Source: Oscillatoria sp. FACHB-1407 (lineage in GTDB: Bacteria > Cyanobacteriota > Cyanobacteriia > Elainellales > Elainellaceae). From it: a stretch of DNA of 64,000 bases. The stretch is from positions 43,937 to 107,936 of the forward strand of contig NZ_JACJSA010000026.1 in NCBI RefSeq assembly GCF_014697545.1, in the 5' to 3' direction. Shown here in pieces: positions 38,334 to 47,985 of the stretch. A model generated the notes under the pieces. That model searched no databases, was not told the DNA's origin, and saw only the letters and a program-made list of their open reading frames with translations. Every line of letters starts with the position of its first letter. Positions within the stretch are counted from its first letter, which is position 1. The translations under genes and the position numbers were made by a program.

Positions 38334-39104
38334 ATGACTCCGGTTCTAGAACGTCCTCCGATCGCCACTCCCCGTTACACAACGGCTGCTCAGCCAGCAA
38401 CGACTGAGCAGAATCCTGCTGCTTCTCCAGCGTCTAACGTCATTGTCAAGCTCCAGCAAATTACCAAGATTTATCCCAACAACAGCAAAGCCCTGTTGGA
38501 TGTCAATCTGCAAATTAGAAAAGGGGATTTCTTGTTTGTTACGGGACCTTCTGGGTCAGGCAAATCAACCCTGCTGAAGCTGCTGTATGGTGAGGAGCGA
38601 CCTACCAAGGGGGACGTGTTTGTCCACGACAAGAACCTGGCTCGTCTGCGGGGCAATGACCTGTCGATGCTGCGTCGTCGCATCGGGGTCGTATTTCAGG
38701 ATTACAAGCTAATTCCCCGTCGCACCGTTTCTGAGAACGTCGCGTTTGTGCTGTGGGCACAGGGCTTTACCCGCAAGGAGATTCATCGACGGTTGTTACC
38801 GACCCTCAAAATGGTGGGCTTGCAGGACAAAGCCAACTGCTTTCCCGATGAGTTGTCGGGGGGTGAGCAACAGCGAGTCAGCATTGCACGGGCGATCGTC
38901 GGAACTCCACCGATTCTGTTAGCCGATGAGCCAACAGGCAACTTGGATTCCGAGAATTCCTGGCAAGTCATCAAGATTCTCAAGAAGCTGAACTCGATTG
39001 GTATCACCGTGATTGTGACGACTCACGATGAGCAGTTAATTCGCCTTTCCAACCATCCTGTGATCCAGATCCGCAACGGTCGGTTATATCACCAATGGAA
39101 GTAA
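38334..39104 (+). CDS. ftsE: Cell-division ATP-binding protein FtsE
   Basis: ABC-type ATPase that with FtsX links division to peptidoglycan hydrolysis. Walker [10 protein letters not shown] is at 71-79, the signature [15 protein letters not shown] is at about 175, Walker B is [11 protein letters not shown], and the switch His is in [31 protein letters not shown] is distinctive for FtsE. A 35-residue Ala/Pro/Thr-rich N-terminal extension is not in typical FtsE (about 225 residues). ftsX is not adjacent: a bidirectional hairpin and a convergent gene follow at once. Confidence 0.85.
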   Translation: MTPVLERPPIATPRYTTAAQPATTEQNPAASPASNVIVKLQQITKIYPNNSKALLDVNLQIRKGDFLFVTGPSGSGKSTLLKLLYGEERPTKGDVFVHDKNLARLRGNDLSMLRRRIGVVFQDYKLIPRRTVSENVAFVLWAQGFTRKEIHRRLLPTLKMVGLQDKANCFPDELSGGEQQRVSIARAIVGTPPILLADEPTGNLDSENSWQVIKILKKLNSIGITVIVTTHDEQLIRLSNHPVIQIRNGRLYHQWK

Positions 39105-39106
39105 TT

Positions 39107-39154
39107 AGAAAGCTAATCAGGGACACGATTAATCGCGTCCCTGATTAGCTTTCT
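39107..39154. terminator. Bidirectional terminator hairpin
   Basis: Arms AGAAAGCTAATCAGGGAC and its exact complement flank a 12-base centre that itself contains CGATTAATCG. It lies between the stop codons of ftsE and the convergent gene. Confidence 0.85.
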
Positions 39155-39160
39155 GCTTCC

Positions 39161-39610
39161 TTAGCTGGCTCTCGATTGATCAGAGGATTTTGACTGTTCA
39201 CTCACTTTGAGCAGGCGATCGCGAATTTGACTGAGTTGGTCATAGGTATTAATCGGCTCACGCGGCTGAGGACACTCTGTATCAGGCCAAAAGGTCAGGT
39301 CAGCGCAGGGACAGGTGGGTTCTCGTGACCCTAAATCCAACATTGGGACAGGCATCTCGCACCGAGCACATGGAGAGATCGTCCAGGATGAGCCAAGTAA
39401 TTCAGCAATGGTTTGATTGGTGCCCTCTAGGTGAGCGTTTTGTCCATCATGGGCGATCGCCCGTTGCCAACAGGTTTCAAACTCAGGGCTGTAGCGATCG
39501 CCCCATAGGACTGGGCGAGGCAAGAGGAATTCCTGGTTATCAATCACTAACTTCTTACCTAACTGAAACCAGTAGGCGAGGTAGCGTCTTACTTCATCTG
39601 GGGATGCCAT
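39161..39610 (-). CDS. Unknown protein with Cys-pair motif
   Basis: 149 residues, function not recognised. The N-terminal part is DEVRRYLAYWFQLGKKLVI, and a middle segment has CARCEMP and CPCADLTFWPDTECP: two closely spaced Cys pairs that could bind zinc or iron. The C-terminus is a helix (YDQLSQIRDRLLKVSEQ) with a Ser-rich end. No signal peptide. It converges with ftsE; about 540 bases of repeat-rich spacer lie upstream. Confidence 0.7.
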   Translation of the reverse strand: MASPDEVRRYLAYWFQLGKKLVIDNQEFLLPRPVLWGDRYSPEFETCWQRAIAHDGQNAHLEGTNQTIAELLGSSWTISPCARCEMPVPMLDLGSREPTCPCADLTFWPDTECPQPREPINTYDQLSQIRDRLLKVSEQSKSSDQSRAS

Positions 39611-39939
39611 AACGTCAACTTAGTTTGTGACTGGGTCTACAACTCTGCTCGTACCTGCTTTAGGTTTAACTTTCCGTGTGAAATTTGCAGAGTTTTTAGA
39701 TTGTTTAAATTGTGTTACACCTGCTTCAACGGATCGTGCATCGCTAGATAGACAATCACTCGTTTGAAGGAAGGAATTTGCAGAAAACTGCTCGTACAAC
39801 TGGCAGAACAGTTGCTTTATTACGGAGGCAGTGAGTCCTTACTTCAAGGAACAAATCCAGTTACTACATCCTAACGAGTTTCGTCCTCTATCAGGCGTCA
39901 CAAATCTAGAACAAACGTTAAGGATTCAGTAGTTCTGAT

Positions 39940-40158
39940 GCTAAGTAAAACTTGTCGTAAATAGGGGTAGGAATTTGGGGTGCAGGGGTGGAATCCCTGG
40001 CTGGGGGCGCAGCCCCACACCCCCCTGGTTTTATTTCCAAACCCTATCTGTGAATATAGCAGTCCTATCTGATTTGTGAAAAAGGTGATTTGTGAAAGTG
40101 CCCGCCCGATGGGCGGGCACTTTCACAAATCATTTAGGGTTGCTATAGCAGTACTAAG
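39940..40158. mobile_element. Composite small element: G-rich palindromic element with nested MITE
   Basis: The outer element (39940-40054, resuming at 40148) has the core GGGGTGCAGGGGTGGAAT...CCCTGGCTGGGGGCGCAGCCCC and is closely matched by 47661-47788. Its ends are CTAAGTA and, beyond the insert, AGTACTAAG. Inserted at a TA is a second element, 40055-40147. The outer right end overlaps the TAG stop codon of cobU (40154-40156). Confidence 0.7.
40055..40147. mobile_element. 93-bp MITE with TATAGCA ends and GC hairpin
   Basis: The 27-base ends beginning TATAGCA and containing TGATTTGTGAAA are inverted copies with four mismatches. Inside is a perfect stem, 22 bases per arm with a 3-base loop (40086-40132, core GTGCCCGCCC / GGGCGGGCAC). 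TA at both ends fits IS630/Tc1-type target choice. As placed it would also act as a terminator for cobU on the minus strand, where TTTTT follows. Confidence 0.75.
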
Positions 40159-40696
40159 GCTTTAAGGGCGTACCCAATTGGCTCAGGTTGAGGACATGCC
40201 CACCCGTGACAAGATACACGGTATCGGCGATCGCCCCAATGCGTCGAGTCAAGTCTCCCAGGCGATCGCGAAACAACCGTCCAATCGGGTAAGCAGGCAC
40301 CACACCCCACCCCGTCTCCTCAGCCACCAAAATAATCGTTCCAGATGCCTGTTGGAGGGCATCCAGGAGCATCCGCGCAGTCACTTGCCAGGTTGCATCA
40401 TCCTGTTCTAGAAAGTTAGCTAGCCAGGTGCCCAACGAGTCGATGAGCCAGCATTCCTCAGGTGTTGCTTCCTGAAGTGCCTCGGCGAGGGCGATCGGGA
40501 TCTGCTTCGTTTCCCAATCTGCCGGACGACGTTGTTGATGTTTGGCAATGCGTGCCTGCCACTCGGCATCCGTAGGGTCGATCTGAGCCGTTGCCACATA
40601 GACGACAGCTTGACCCGATTGGGTTGCCAATCGCTCTGCCCACTCGCTCTTACCCGATCGCGCTGCCCCAGTCACTAAAATGAGTTGTTGCGTCAC
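40154..40696 (-). CDS. cobU: Adenosylcobinamide kinase / guanylyltransferase
   Basis: Bifunctional enzyme that phosphorylates adenosylcobinamide and attaches GMP during assembly of the cobalamin nucleotide loop. P-loop GAARSGKSEWAERLA at 10-24, the YVATAQIDPTDAEWQARIAKHQQRRP block containing the guanylylated His region, LIDSLGTWLAN, and VAEETGWGVVPAYPIGRLFRD are all characteristic. 180 residues, normal length. It starts with GTG at 40696, six bases after the glutaredoxin stop, hence an operon. Its stop lies in a mobile-element end, but the protein looks complete. Confidence 0.93.
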   Translation of the reverse strand: MTQQLILVTGAARSGKSEWAERLATQSGQAVVYVATAQIDPTDAEWQARIAKHQQRRPADWETKQIPIALAEALQEATPEECWLIDSLGTWLANFLEQDDATWQVTARMLLDALQQASGTIILVAEETGWGVVPAYPIGRLFRDRLGDLTRRIGAIADTVYLVTGGHVLNLSQLGTPLKP

Positions 40697-40702
40697 GGTT
40701 GC

Positions 40703-41017
40703 TTAAGCGGCGGGTTCAGCGAGTAGTGGGTCGAGTTGTCCCTTCGTATCCAGAGCATAGAGATCGTCACAGCCACCAATGTGCTGGTTATTGATAAAGA
40801 TTTGCGGAACCGTGCGGCGACCGTTGGCTCGTTCTGCCATTCGCACCCGTGCGGCTCCATCACCATCAATCTTGTACTCGGTGTACTTCACCCCTTTCCA
40901 CCACAGCAGCACCTTGGCACGAATGCAGTAGGGACAGGTCTGCCAGGTGTAAATCTCGACATTCGCTTTGACCTGCTCAGGCTTACGCCCCAGAATGGGA
41001 TTGAGAAAATCTAGCAC
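40703..41017 (-). CDS. grxC: Glutaredoxin (CPYC type)
   Basis: Small thiol-disulfide reductase using glutathione. Active site TWQTCPYCIRAK (CPYC, dithiol class), then TVPQIFINNQHIGGCDDLYAL with the cis-Pro and glutathione-binding GG. 104 residues, including a 20-residue N-terminal lead (DFLNPILGRKPEQVKANVEI). Start GTG at 41017 with GGAGG seven bases upstream. First gene of an operon with cobU; the link between the two functions is not obvious. Confidence 0.92.
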   Translation of the reverse strand: MLDFLNPILGRKPEQVKANVEIYTWQTCPYCIRAKVLLWWKGVKYTEYKIDGDGAARVRMAERANGRRTVPQIFINNQHIGGCDDLYALDTKGQLDPLLAEPAA

Positions 41018-41233
41018 TACAAAACCTCCGCGATCGCATCACACACTCATATTCTCATCTGGTTGCGATCGCCTTTTCCACCCTCAATTGTCGCAATTTC
41101 CGAACTTTGGACTAACTTCAGTTCGCTCTAGAATTAGGATGGATGTAAGGCGCACCGTTCCTCGTTTGCAAGAGAAATGGTGGTCTTGCAAATTGAGTGA
41201 ACTTATAGAAGCGATCGCGATCACGTTGTAACC

Positions 41234-41557
41234 ATGGGATTCTTTGACTCTGAAATTGTTCAGCAAGAAGCAAGACAGTTGTTTGAAGACTATCAATCGT
41301 TGATGAGTCTAGGCGGCAACTATGGCAAGTTTGACCGTGAAGGCAAGCTGCTGTTTATCGAACAGATGGAGGCGATGATGGATCGCTATCGGGTCTTTAT
41401 GAAGCGATTTGAGCTGTCAGAAGACTTCATGGCGCAGATGACAGTCGAGCAACTCAAGACTCAACTGAATCAGTTTGGTGTGACTCCACAGCAAATGTTC
41501 GACCAGATGAATCGGACACTGGAGCGGATGAAGTCTGAGGTTGAGAAGGCGACTTAG
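41234..41557 (+). CDS. DUF1825 family protein
   Basis: A 107-residue helical protein of a cyanobacterial/plastid-lineage family of unknown role. MGFFDSEIVQQEARQLFEDYQSL, FDREGKLLFIEQMEAMMDRYR and a final helix MFDQMNRTLERMKSEVE fit DUF1825 over the full length. No signal or membrane segment. The last codons (residues SEVEKAT) are the first unit of a repeat that carries on past the stop for about 470 bases. Confidence 0.85.
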   Translation: MGFFDSEIVQQEARQLFEDYQSLMSLGGNYGKFDREGKLLFIEQMEAMMDRYRVFMKRFELSEDFMAQMTVEQLKTQLNQFGVTPQQMFDQMNRTLERMKSEVEKAT

Positions 41558-42034
41558 AAGTCAATCGTCAATCGTTAATCGTTAGTGGTCAATGGTCAAT
41601 TGAAGTCTGAGATTGAGAAGGTGACTTGGAAGTCAATGGTCAATGGTCATTAGTCAATGGTTAATGGTCAATGGTCAATGGTCAGTGGTCAATGGTCAAT
41701 TGCAGTTTGAGGTTGAGAAGGTAACTGAGGAGTCAAGCGTCAATGGTTAATGGTCAATGGTCAATTGCAGTTTGAGGTTGAGAAGGTGACTTGGAAGTCA
41801 ATCGTCAATGGTCATTAGTCAATGGTCAATGGTTAATGGTTAATGGCCAAGTGAAGTTTGAGGTTGAGAAGGTAACTGAGGAGTCAAGCGTCAATGGTCA
41901 GTGGTCAATCGACTTGCCATAACCCAGGCTTTGAGGAAAAGTTGCTACTGACTATTGACTATTAACCATTGACCACTGACTATCAACCATTGACTAAACT
42001 ATTAACCATTGACCACTGACTATCAACCATTGAC
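41528..42034. repeat. Compound repeat: gene 3' end plus heptamers
   Basis: The segment GAAGTCTGAGGTTGAGAAGG from the end of the DUF1825 gene recurs in diverged form near 41601, 41702, 41765 and 41852. Between copies are TCAATGG/TTAATGG heptamers. After about 41940 the heptamers switch strand to TGACTAT/TAACCAT. Confidence 0.88.
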
Positions 42035-42037
42035 CCT

Positions 42038-44134
42038 TCAATTCGGTCGAGGAAAGCGAGATGGCGGTGGAAAGTCCTCAACAGGTACGCCTTGCAGTGC
42101 TCGCACCATAAAGTCTCGCCAAACAGGAGCAACATACCCCCCTCCAGTCGCCCCGATGCCGACTGGGGTATAGTCATCATTGCCAACCCACACTGCCACT
42201 GCCAACTGAGGCACATACCCGACAAACCAGATATCTCGCTCTGAAGACGTGGTTCCCGTTTTCCCTGCCGCAGGACGGCTGAGACGCGCGGCTGTCCCTG
42301 TTCCACGAGTGATAACGCCCTTCAACACGTCATTAAGGGCTGCCACTGCCCAGGGGTCAAGGACTAACTGAGGACGGGGAGTATTATCGAGCAACACCTG
42401 TCCCCGACTATCGGTGACATGCACGATCATCGTAGTGTCGGAGTGCCAACCACCACTAGCAAAGGTTGCGTAAGCCCCTGCCATTTCAAGCGGGGTCAGG
42501 TCAACTGCCCCCAGAGGCAGCGAGGTCACAGGCTCAATGGGGCTGTTGATACCCAATGTGCGACAAATTTCAATAACACGGTTAATTCCCACGGCTTGCC
42601 CCAGCTTGACCGCAGGAATGTTACGCGACTGCTCTAATGCGGCTCGAATGGACATCGGGCCTGAAAAACTGCCGTCATAGTTTTGGGGTGAATAGGTTTC
42701 ATACCCATCCGGATAGCTGACGGGGCTGTCATCGATGCTTGTTTCAGGGGCATACCGCCCAGTCGCGAAAGCCGCGTAGTAGACAAAGGGCTTAAACGCT
42801 GACCCCGGTTGACGGAGTGCCTGAATCGCTCGATTGTATTGGCTCTGGTTGTAGTCCACGCCACCGACCATCGCCTTCACGAAGTGGGTGCGGGGATCAA
42901 CCGCCACCAATGCCATCTGATCGGCTCCCAGTCCACGTCGCCGAATCGCCCGATAGCCTCGACGCACTGTGTCTTCCGCGATTCGCTGCAACTTCAGGTC
43001 AATGGTGGTTTGAACCCGCATTCCACCTTTGGCAACAGCATCTTGACCAAAGCGATCGTTTAACTCCTGCACGACTGCCTCGGTTACATAGGGCGCACTG
43101 CTGGCACGGAAGGAGGTTACACTGCCCAAACGGATGGGTTGCCGTCGGGCTTCTAGAGCTTCTTGTTGCGTAATCCAACCCAGTTTGAGCATCCGATCGA
43201 GGACGATCGCCTGTCGTTGTTTGGCAGTTTGGTAGTCGATAAACGGGCTAAAGCTCTCTGGGGCTTGAATCAGACCCGCCATCATAGCGGATTCTGCCAG
43301 GGTCAGTTCGGAGGCAGGTTTGTTGAAATAGCTCTCAGCGGCCGTTTGTACTCCGTAGGTGTTGTGTCCCCAATAGACCTGATTCAGATACATTTCGAGA
43401 ATCTGGTCTTTGTTGAAGATCTGCTCCAGACGCAGTGCCAACACGGCTTCTGCCACCTTCCGACTGAGCGATCGCTCCGGCGTCAAAAACAAGTTCTTGA
43501 CCAACTGCATCGTCAGCGTCGAACCCCCCTCAACCGTTTGCCCCTCCTCCAGGTTTGTCAGAAAGGCACGGGCTACGCTGGTAGGGTTAATGCCGTGATG
43601 AGAAAAAAAGTAACTATCTTCGATCGCCAGGACGGCCCGCTTCAGGTCGGGCGAAATCTCGTTCAGGTCTACGACTTCCCGGTTGACCTCATCGTGAATG
43701 CTATCGAGTAGCGTGCCGTTGATGTCGTAGATGTAGGTTGTCTCAGCCGGAATGTAGTTCCGCAGAACGCGCACATCCGGCAGGTTGCGAAAACTGATTG
43801 CCAGTCCCACTAACCCACCTGCAATGACAGAGCTAGTGAGCATCGTGATCCCCAGGATGGTGCCTGCGGTGACTTTACCGACCGTTTGCACAAACTGAAA
43901 CACCGGAGCAAGATCTTCAGATTGCTGTTGACCGGGCGACCTCTTTGAGGTGCTTGTGGGGGGTCGCTTGGGAGCAGGCGGTTTGGGATTGGGGGGTGGC
44001 GGTGGTGGGGGCACAGGACGCTGCCCCGTCGGCGGTGGGGGAGGAGTGGGAGGCTTGCGTTGACTCGCAGGCGGCTTTTGACCAGGAGATGGTTTCCGAC
44101 GTTCAGGTTGTGTTTGTCTTGTATTCGATGACAC
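42038..44134 (-). CDS. Class A penicillin-binding protein (PBP1A family)
   Basis: Bifunctional peptidoglycan synthase. Residues 1-75 are a Pro/Lys-rich cytoplasmic tail, about 90-114 the membrane anchor. The glycosyltransferase family 51 domain has catalytic Glu in LAIEDSYFFSHHGI, GGSTLTMQLVKNLFL and the second Glu in MYLNQVYWG. The transpeptidase domain has the nucleophile in RQPGSAFKPF (SxxK), SRN (SxN) and KTGTTS. 698 residues, normal. Ends just inside the heptamer tract. Which of the several cyanobacterial class A PBPs it is cannot be told. Confidence 0.94.
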   Translation of the reverse strand: MSSNTRQTQPERRKPSPGQKPPASQRKPPTPPPPPTGQRPVPPPPPPPNPKPPAPKRPPTSTSKRSPGQQQSEDLAPVFQFVQTVGKVTAGTILGITMLTSSVIAGGLVGLAISFRNLPDVRVLRNYIPAETTYIYDINGTLLDSIHDEVNREVVDLNEISPDLKRAVLAIEDSYFFSHHGINPTSVARAFLTNLEEGQTVEGGSTLTMQLVKNLFLTPERSLSRKVAEAVLALRLEQIFNKDQILEMYLNQVYWGHNTYGVQTAAESYFNKPASELTLAESAMMAGLIQAPESFSPFIDYQTAKQRQAIVLDRMLKLGWITQQEALEARRQPIRLGSVTSFRASSAPYVTEAVVQELNDRFGQDAVAKGGMRVQTTIDLKLQRIAEDTVRRGYRAIRRRGLGADQMALVAVDPRTHFVKAMVGGVDYNQSQYNRAIQALRQPGSAFKPFVYYAAFATGRYAPETSIDDSPVSYPDGYETYSPQNYDGSFSGPMSIRAALEQSRNIPAVKLGQAVGINRVIEICRTLGINSPIEPVTSLPLGAVDLTPLEMAGAYATFASGGWHSDTTMIVHVTDSRGQVLLDNTPRPQLVLDPWAVAALNDVLKGVITRGTGTAARLSRPAAGKTGTTSSERDIWFVGYVPQLAVAVWVGNDDYTPVGIGATGGGYVAPVWRDFMVRALQGVPVEDFPPPSRFPRPN

Positions 44135-44654
44135 GGCAGTTCCAATCCCTCAACACGCAAATGAATCAATGCCAACCAGAATCAACGCCCAATTAATCTA
44201 TCCACCGCTCCAGACCCAACTCAATAAAACTATAACGGCTAATATCGCGATCGCCACCAAAGCGAGAGCAGAGGAAGATGGAATGGCAATGCCTCCAACC
44301 AGGGCTTTACCGCTACACCTCGTCCTGACGTGAGTGACTACAGCAACTCAGCAGCTAGATCAGTAGCTAATGAATTGTAATTCGTGGTACGAATTGGCTA
44401 CGACGAACTTCACCCAGAATCAGGAATAACCCCTACTGAATTGCCTTCAAACTCAAAAATTGAGCCAATCATCGGATGATGTAGGGCGAATCTTGCAATT
44501 ATAGTAGCTTGGCTCCTAAATCAGGATTCAATCACTGGGGTCAATCGTTGGAGTCCACCATTAGAGTCGATTACTGGGCACTCAAGATAGTTTGTTATCA
44601 TGAGTTGCTCTTTAATCAGAGAGTGTAACGAAATTCGCCGGATATTTGCCAAGT
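44135..44654. other. Spacer between PBP gene and tyrS
   Basis: About 520 bases between divergent genes with no recognised gene, repeat or hairpin. No T-box leader is evident upstream of tyrS. Confidence 0.5.
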
Positions 44655-45890
44655 ATGGCTTTGGATCACCCATCAAACTTAACGAAATCGTTTTCCTGGT
44701 TGCATCGGGGCACCCATGAAATTTTCCCAAATCAACCTGAGTCTCAAAGCCCCGATGAAAATCTGGAACAGCGCATTGTCAAAAGCGATCGCCCCCTGCG
44801 AATCAAGTTTGGGATTGATCCCACAGGTTCCGAGATTCATCTGGGTCATAGTATTGTTTTCCGCAAGTTGAGAGCCTTTCAGGATGCTGGGCACACGGCT
44901 ATTCTCCTGATCGGCGACTTCACCGCCCGCATCGGCGACCCCACAGGCAAATCGGAGGCTCGTCGCCAACTTACCGCTGAACAGGTCGCTGCCAACGCCC
45001 AAACCTATCTGGATCAGGTACGCCCCATTCTTGACTTTGACACACCAGGACGGTTAGAGATTCGCTACAACTCCGAGTGGCTCTCAAAGCTCAATCTAGC
45101 CGATATTTTGGAACTGCTGGCAACTACCACCGTTGGACAAATGCTGGCCAAAGAGGGCTTTGCTGAACGCTACGCCAAAGAAAACCCGATTTACCTGCAC
45201 GAGTTCATGTATCCCCTGATGCAGGGGTATGACTCGGTAGCGTTGGAAGCTGATGTGGAACTGGGGGGCACCGACCAGAAATTTAACCTGGCCGTCGGGC
45301 GCGACCTGCAACGCCACTTTGGGCAGCGACCGCAGTTTGGCTTGTTGATGCCGATTCTGGTGGGCACGGATGGCGTGCAAAAGATGTCGAAGTCGCTGGG
45401 CAACTACGTCGGGTTAACCGAAGATGCCCTGTCAATGTACTCCAAGCTGGAGAAAGTGCCCGACGCGCTGATTCAAGAGTACTTTGAACTGTTGACCAAC
45501 CTACCGCTAGATAAACTGCCAGAAAACCCACGCGATCGCCAAAAACTGCTTGCTCTCGAAGTGGTGACTCAATATCACGGGCATGAGGCAGCACTGGAGG
45601 CACAAAAAGCAGCCCTGGCACTGGTACAGGGAAATGCCAAACAAGCCGATGCTGTGCCTGAATTTTCCCTGGCGGATGTGCAATTTCCTGTAAAACTGTT
45701 TTACCTGCTGAGTGCCACAGGCTTGTGTAAGAGCAGCGGTGAAGGACGACGCCAAATTCAGGGTGGAGCCGTGCGGTTGGATGGCGATCGCGTTGATAAT
45801 GTAGACCTCGCCTTTGAAACCGTCGATGCCTTGAATGGCAAAGTGCTGCAAGTTGGCAAAAATCGGTTTGTTCGATTAGTCAGGGGTTAG
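44655..45890 (+). CDS. tyrS: Tyrosyl-tRNA synthetase
   Basis: Charges tRNA-Tyr. Class I synthetase: the HIGH motif is HLGH at 62-65 ([14 protein letters not shown]) and KMSKS is present intact in [25 protein letters not shown] with [21 protein letters not shown] matches the TyrRS_II (TyrZ) branch, about 410 residues. The C-terminal 60 residues are an S4 RNA-binding domain ([19 protein letters not shown]). ATG at 44655; the frame opens at TTG 44646. A heptamer tract starts after the stop. Confidence 0.96.
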   Translation: MALDHPSNLTKSFSWLHRGTHEIFPNQPESQSPDENLEQRIVKSDRPLRIKFGIDPTGSEIHLGHSIVFRKLRAFQDAGHTAILLIGDFTARIGDPTGKSEARRQLTAEQVAANAQTYLDQVRPILDFDTPGRLEIRYNSEWLSKLNLADILELLATTTVGQMLAKEGFAERYAKENPIYLHEFMYPLMQGYDSVALEADVELGGTDQKFNLAVGRDLQRHFGQRPQFGLLMPILVGTDGVQKMSKSLGNYVGLTEDALSMYSKLEKVPDALIQEYFELLTNLPLDKLPENPRDRQKLLALEVVTQYHGHEAALEAQKAALALVQGNAKQADAVPEFSLADVQFPVKLFYLLSATGLCKSSGEGRRQIQGGAVRLDGDRVDNVDLAFETVDALNGKVLQVGKNRFVRLVRG

Positions 45891-45892
45891 GG

Positions 45893-46146
45893 GTCAGGGG
45901 TTAATGGTTAATGGTTAATGGTTAATGGTTAATGGTTAATGGTTAATGGTTAATGGTCAGTGGTTAATGGTTAATAGTTAATGGTTAATGGTTAATGGTC
46001 AGGGGTTGAGGCTGGTATCTGTAGTTGTATTGATCGCTCTGGTCAATTGACGATCAACGATTGACGATTGACTAATGATTTGCTCTGGTCAATTAACGAT
46101 TGACGATTGACTATTAACGATTGACTATTAACGATTGACTCCTGAC
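45893..46146. repeat. Heptamer tract TTAATGG then TTGACGA/TTGACTA
   Basis: About twenty TTAATGG units in two runs, then ATTGACGATTGACTATTAACG units. It lies between tyrS and pyrF, which have the same orientation. Confidence 0.9.
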
Positions 46147-46201
46147 CATTGACTCTCTTTAACCTTCTTTTTTCCTTTTTCATCTTCTTTTTTCCTCTTC
46201 T

Positions 46202-46921
46202 ATGCTTCCATCCGATCGCATTATCGTTCCACTCGATGTTTCGACTGACACAGAGGCGATCGCCCTCATCGACCAATTGCCGCAGGTGACGTTTTGGAAG
46301 GTCGGATTGGAGCTATTTGTCAGCTCAGGGTCAACGGTCTTAACTGCGTTAAAGGAGCGGCAAAAACGAGTTTTTCTGGATCTCAAGTTTCACGACATTC
46401 CCAATACAATGGCAGGGGCATGTCGAGCGGCTGCAAAGTATGGAGTTGACCTGCTGACGGTTCACATTACCGCAGGGCATACCGCATTAACGGCTGCTCA
46501 AACAGCCGCTCACGAAGGGGCAAGTGCCGCAGGACACACTCCTCCTCAGTTGTTAGGGATTACACTGCTCACCAGTTTGAACTCACGAGCACTCGCGTTT
46601 GAGCTCAAAATTCCTTTAGAGTTACCCGATTACGTCGTGCAAATGGCGTTACTGGCGCAAGCCAGTCAGCTAGCAGGGGTGGTTTGCTCTCCCCAAGAGG
46701 TGGCTCAACTGCGACAGGTCTGTGGCGACCAATTTTTGCTCGTCTGTCCGGGGGTACGCCCTACATGGGCAGACGCCGGAGATCAGCAGCGATCGCTCAG
46801 TCCCAGTGCAGCGATCGAAGCCGGAGCCGATTATCTGGTGATCGGACGACCAATCACTCAATCGCCTGATCCAGTTGCGGCTTTCCAGCGAATTTGTGAT
46901 GAGTTGGGGAGTAGAGAATAG
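46202..46921 (+). CDS. pyrF: Orotidine 5'-phosphate decarboxylase
   Basis: Last step of UMP synthesis. The catalytic core [12 protein letters not shown] with Asp-x-Lys-x-x-Asp is present, as are the N-terminal [16 protein letters not shown] and phosphate-binding [10 protein letters not shown]. Length 239 is normal for the bacterial short form. The upstream region is pyrimidine-rich without a ribosome binding site. The final residues GSRE and the stop are in AG-rich repeat sequence. Confidence 0.95.
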   Translation: MLPSDRIIVPLDVSTDTEAIALIDQLPQVTFWKVGLELFVSSGSTVLTALKERQKRVFLDLKFHDIPNTMAGACRAAAKYGVDLLTVHITAGHTALTAAQTAAHEGASAAGHTPPQLLGITLLTSLNSRALAFELKIPLELPDYVVQMALLAQASQLAGVVCSPQEVAQLRQVCGDQFLLVCPGVRPTWADAGDQQRSLSPSAAIEAGADYLVIGRPITQSPDPVAAFQRICDELGSRE

Positions 46922-46974
46922 GGAGTGGGAATTAGGGACGTTTTGACAAACCCTTGTAAAGGTTTGAGTAGCAC

Positions 46975-47574
46975 ATGATGAAGACGCTACACCAGCAGTG
47001 GCAACACACAATCAGACTCGCGATCGCCGGGGGATTGGGCTGGATCGTCGCCAATGGAGTTGGGGCAACCGGGGCAATCGCTTCTGAAGAAACCTATGTG
47101 CGACCCACAGCCACCTGCCCTACAACGGTCGCAGCAATCATGCCGCCGCTATTGCGCGATTTACCGAGCTATACCAATCGGGCTATTCAGCGATCGCGCC
47201 GCCGAGAACGAACCTACGTCCCTCCAGGTTATGTGTTGATTGCAGGCAATCCCGAATTTGCACCCCTGAGCCTGGGACCAGGTGAATACGTTCCAACCCT
47301 GCCCGATGACGAAGTGCAGCAGGTTTTCTTCACCACACTGGAACGGCGATATGTTGCTAACACCATCGTGCGACAGCAAAACTATCACTGGATCTTTTTG
47401 ACCGAAACCTCCGAGGGTTGGCAATTGGTTACCATGCTCTCTCGCTCTGGAGGCTATGTCACTGTCCCTCAGCCCCCCTCACCTCCCGAAGACACCAGCC
47501 AGGGGGCGATCGCTCAGGGCATCCGAGAATGGTTGCGCGATTGTCGAGCAGGCGACATTGTGCCCATGGAATGA
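46975..47574 (+). CDS. Exported protein of unknown function
   Basis: 199 residues. Residues 1-37 are a signal peptide (RLAIAGGLGWIVANGVGATGAIASE, cleavage probably after AIA). The mature part has one Cys pair (TATCPTT near the start and LRDCRAGD near the end) that may form a disulfide, and a strand-rich middle (GYVLIAGNPEFAPLSLGPGEYVP; HWIFLTETSEGWQLV). No family recognised. The last five codons and stop are the first copy of a 15-bp tandem triplication. Confidence 0.7.
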   Translation: MMKTLHQQWQHTIRLAIAGGLGWIVANGVGATGAIASEETYVRPTATCPTTVAAIMPPLLRDLPSYTNRAIQRSRRRERTYVPPGYVLIAGNPEFAPLSLGPGEYVPTLPDDEVQQVFFTTLERRYVANTIVRQQNYHWIFLTETSEGWQLVTMLSRSGGYVTVPQPPSPPEDTSQGAIAQGIREWLRDCRAGDIVPME

Positions 47575-47604
47575 GTGCCCATGGAATGAGTGCCCATGGA
47601 ATGA
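47560..47604. repeat. Threefold 15-bp tandem repeat over a stop codon
   Basis: GTGCCCATGGAATGA occurs three times in a row, the first copy ending with the stop codon of the exported protein gene, followed by a diverged fourth copy (GTACCCATAAAACA). All three copies carry the TGA in the same phase. Confidence 0.9.
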
Positions 47605-47660
47605 GTACCCATAAAACAATCTATGAGTGAATCATTCAACATTGATGCAGTATTCATGCA

Positions 47661-47788
47661 CTTAGTACAACTCGTCGTAAATAAGGGTGGGAATTCGGGG
47701 TGCAGGGGTGGAACCCCTGGCTGGGGGCGCAGCCCCCACACCCCCCTGGTTTTATTTCCAAACCCTATCTGTGAATCACAGTACTTAG
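47661..47788. mobile_element. G-rich palindromic element
   Basis: Second copy of the outer element at 39940, here without a nested insertion. It starts CTTAGTACAACTCGTCGTAA, has core GGGGTGCAGGGGTGGAACC...GGCTGGGGGCGCAGCCCCC and ends CACAGTACTTAG. Near-inverted CTWAGTAC ends and no coding capacity suggest a MITE or REP-like element. Confidence 0.7.
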
Positions 47789-47985
47789 CAACGCGGGAAC
47801 TAAAATAGCTTTGCCACAATCATTGCTCTGGAAACTGACCAACAGTTTTTTGCATCGCAAGCACAACCAATACAAATCCGACACATAAGCGACAAATATT
47901 AGGGTTGAGTACATCAGTCCTAACGTTGTCTGTGACTGTCGATATAAGAGGTTTAGTGTACTTCCTGCATGACATGTTTCATGGC

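Noticed and set aside
41084..41233. Spacer before DUF1825 as a site for a small RNA
   Set aside because: No stable hairpin or conserved motif could be seen.
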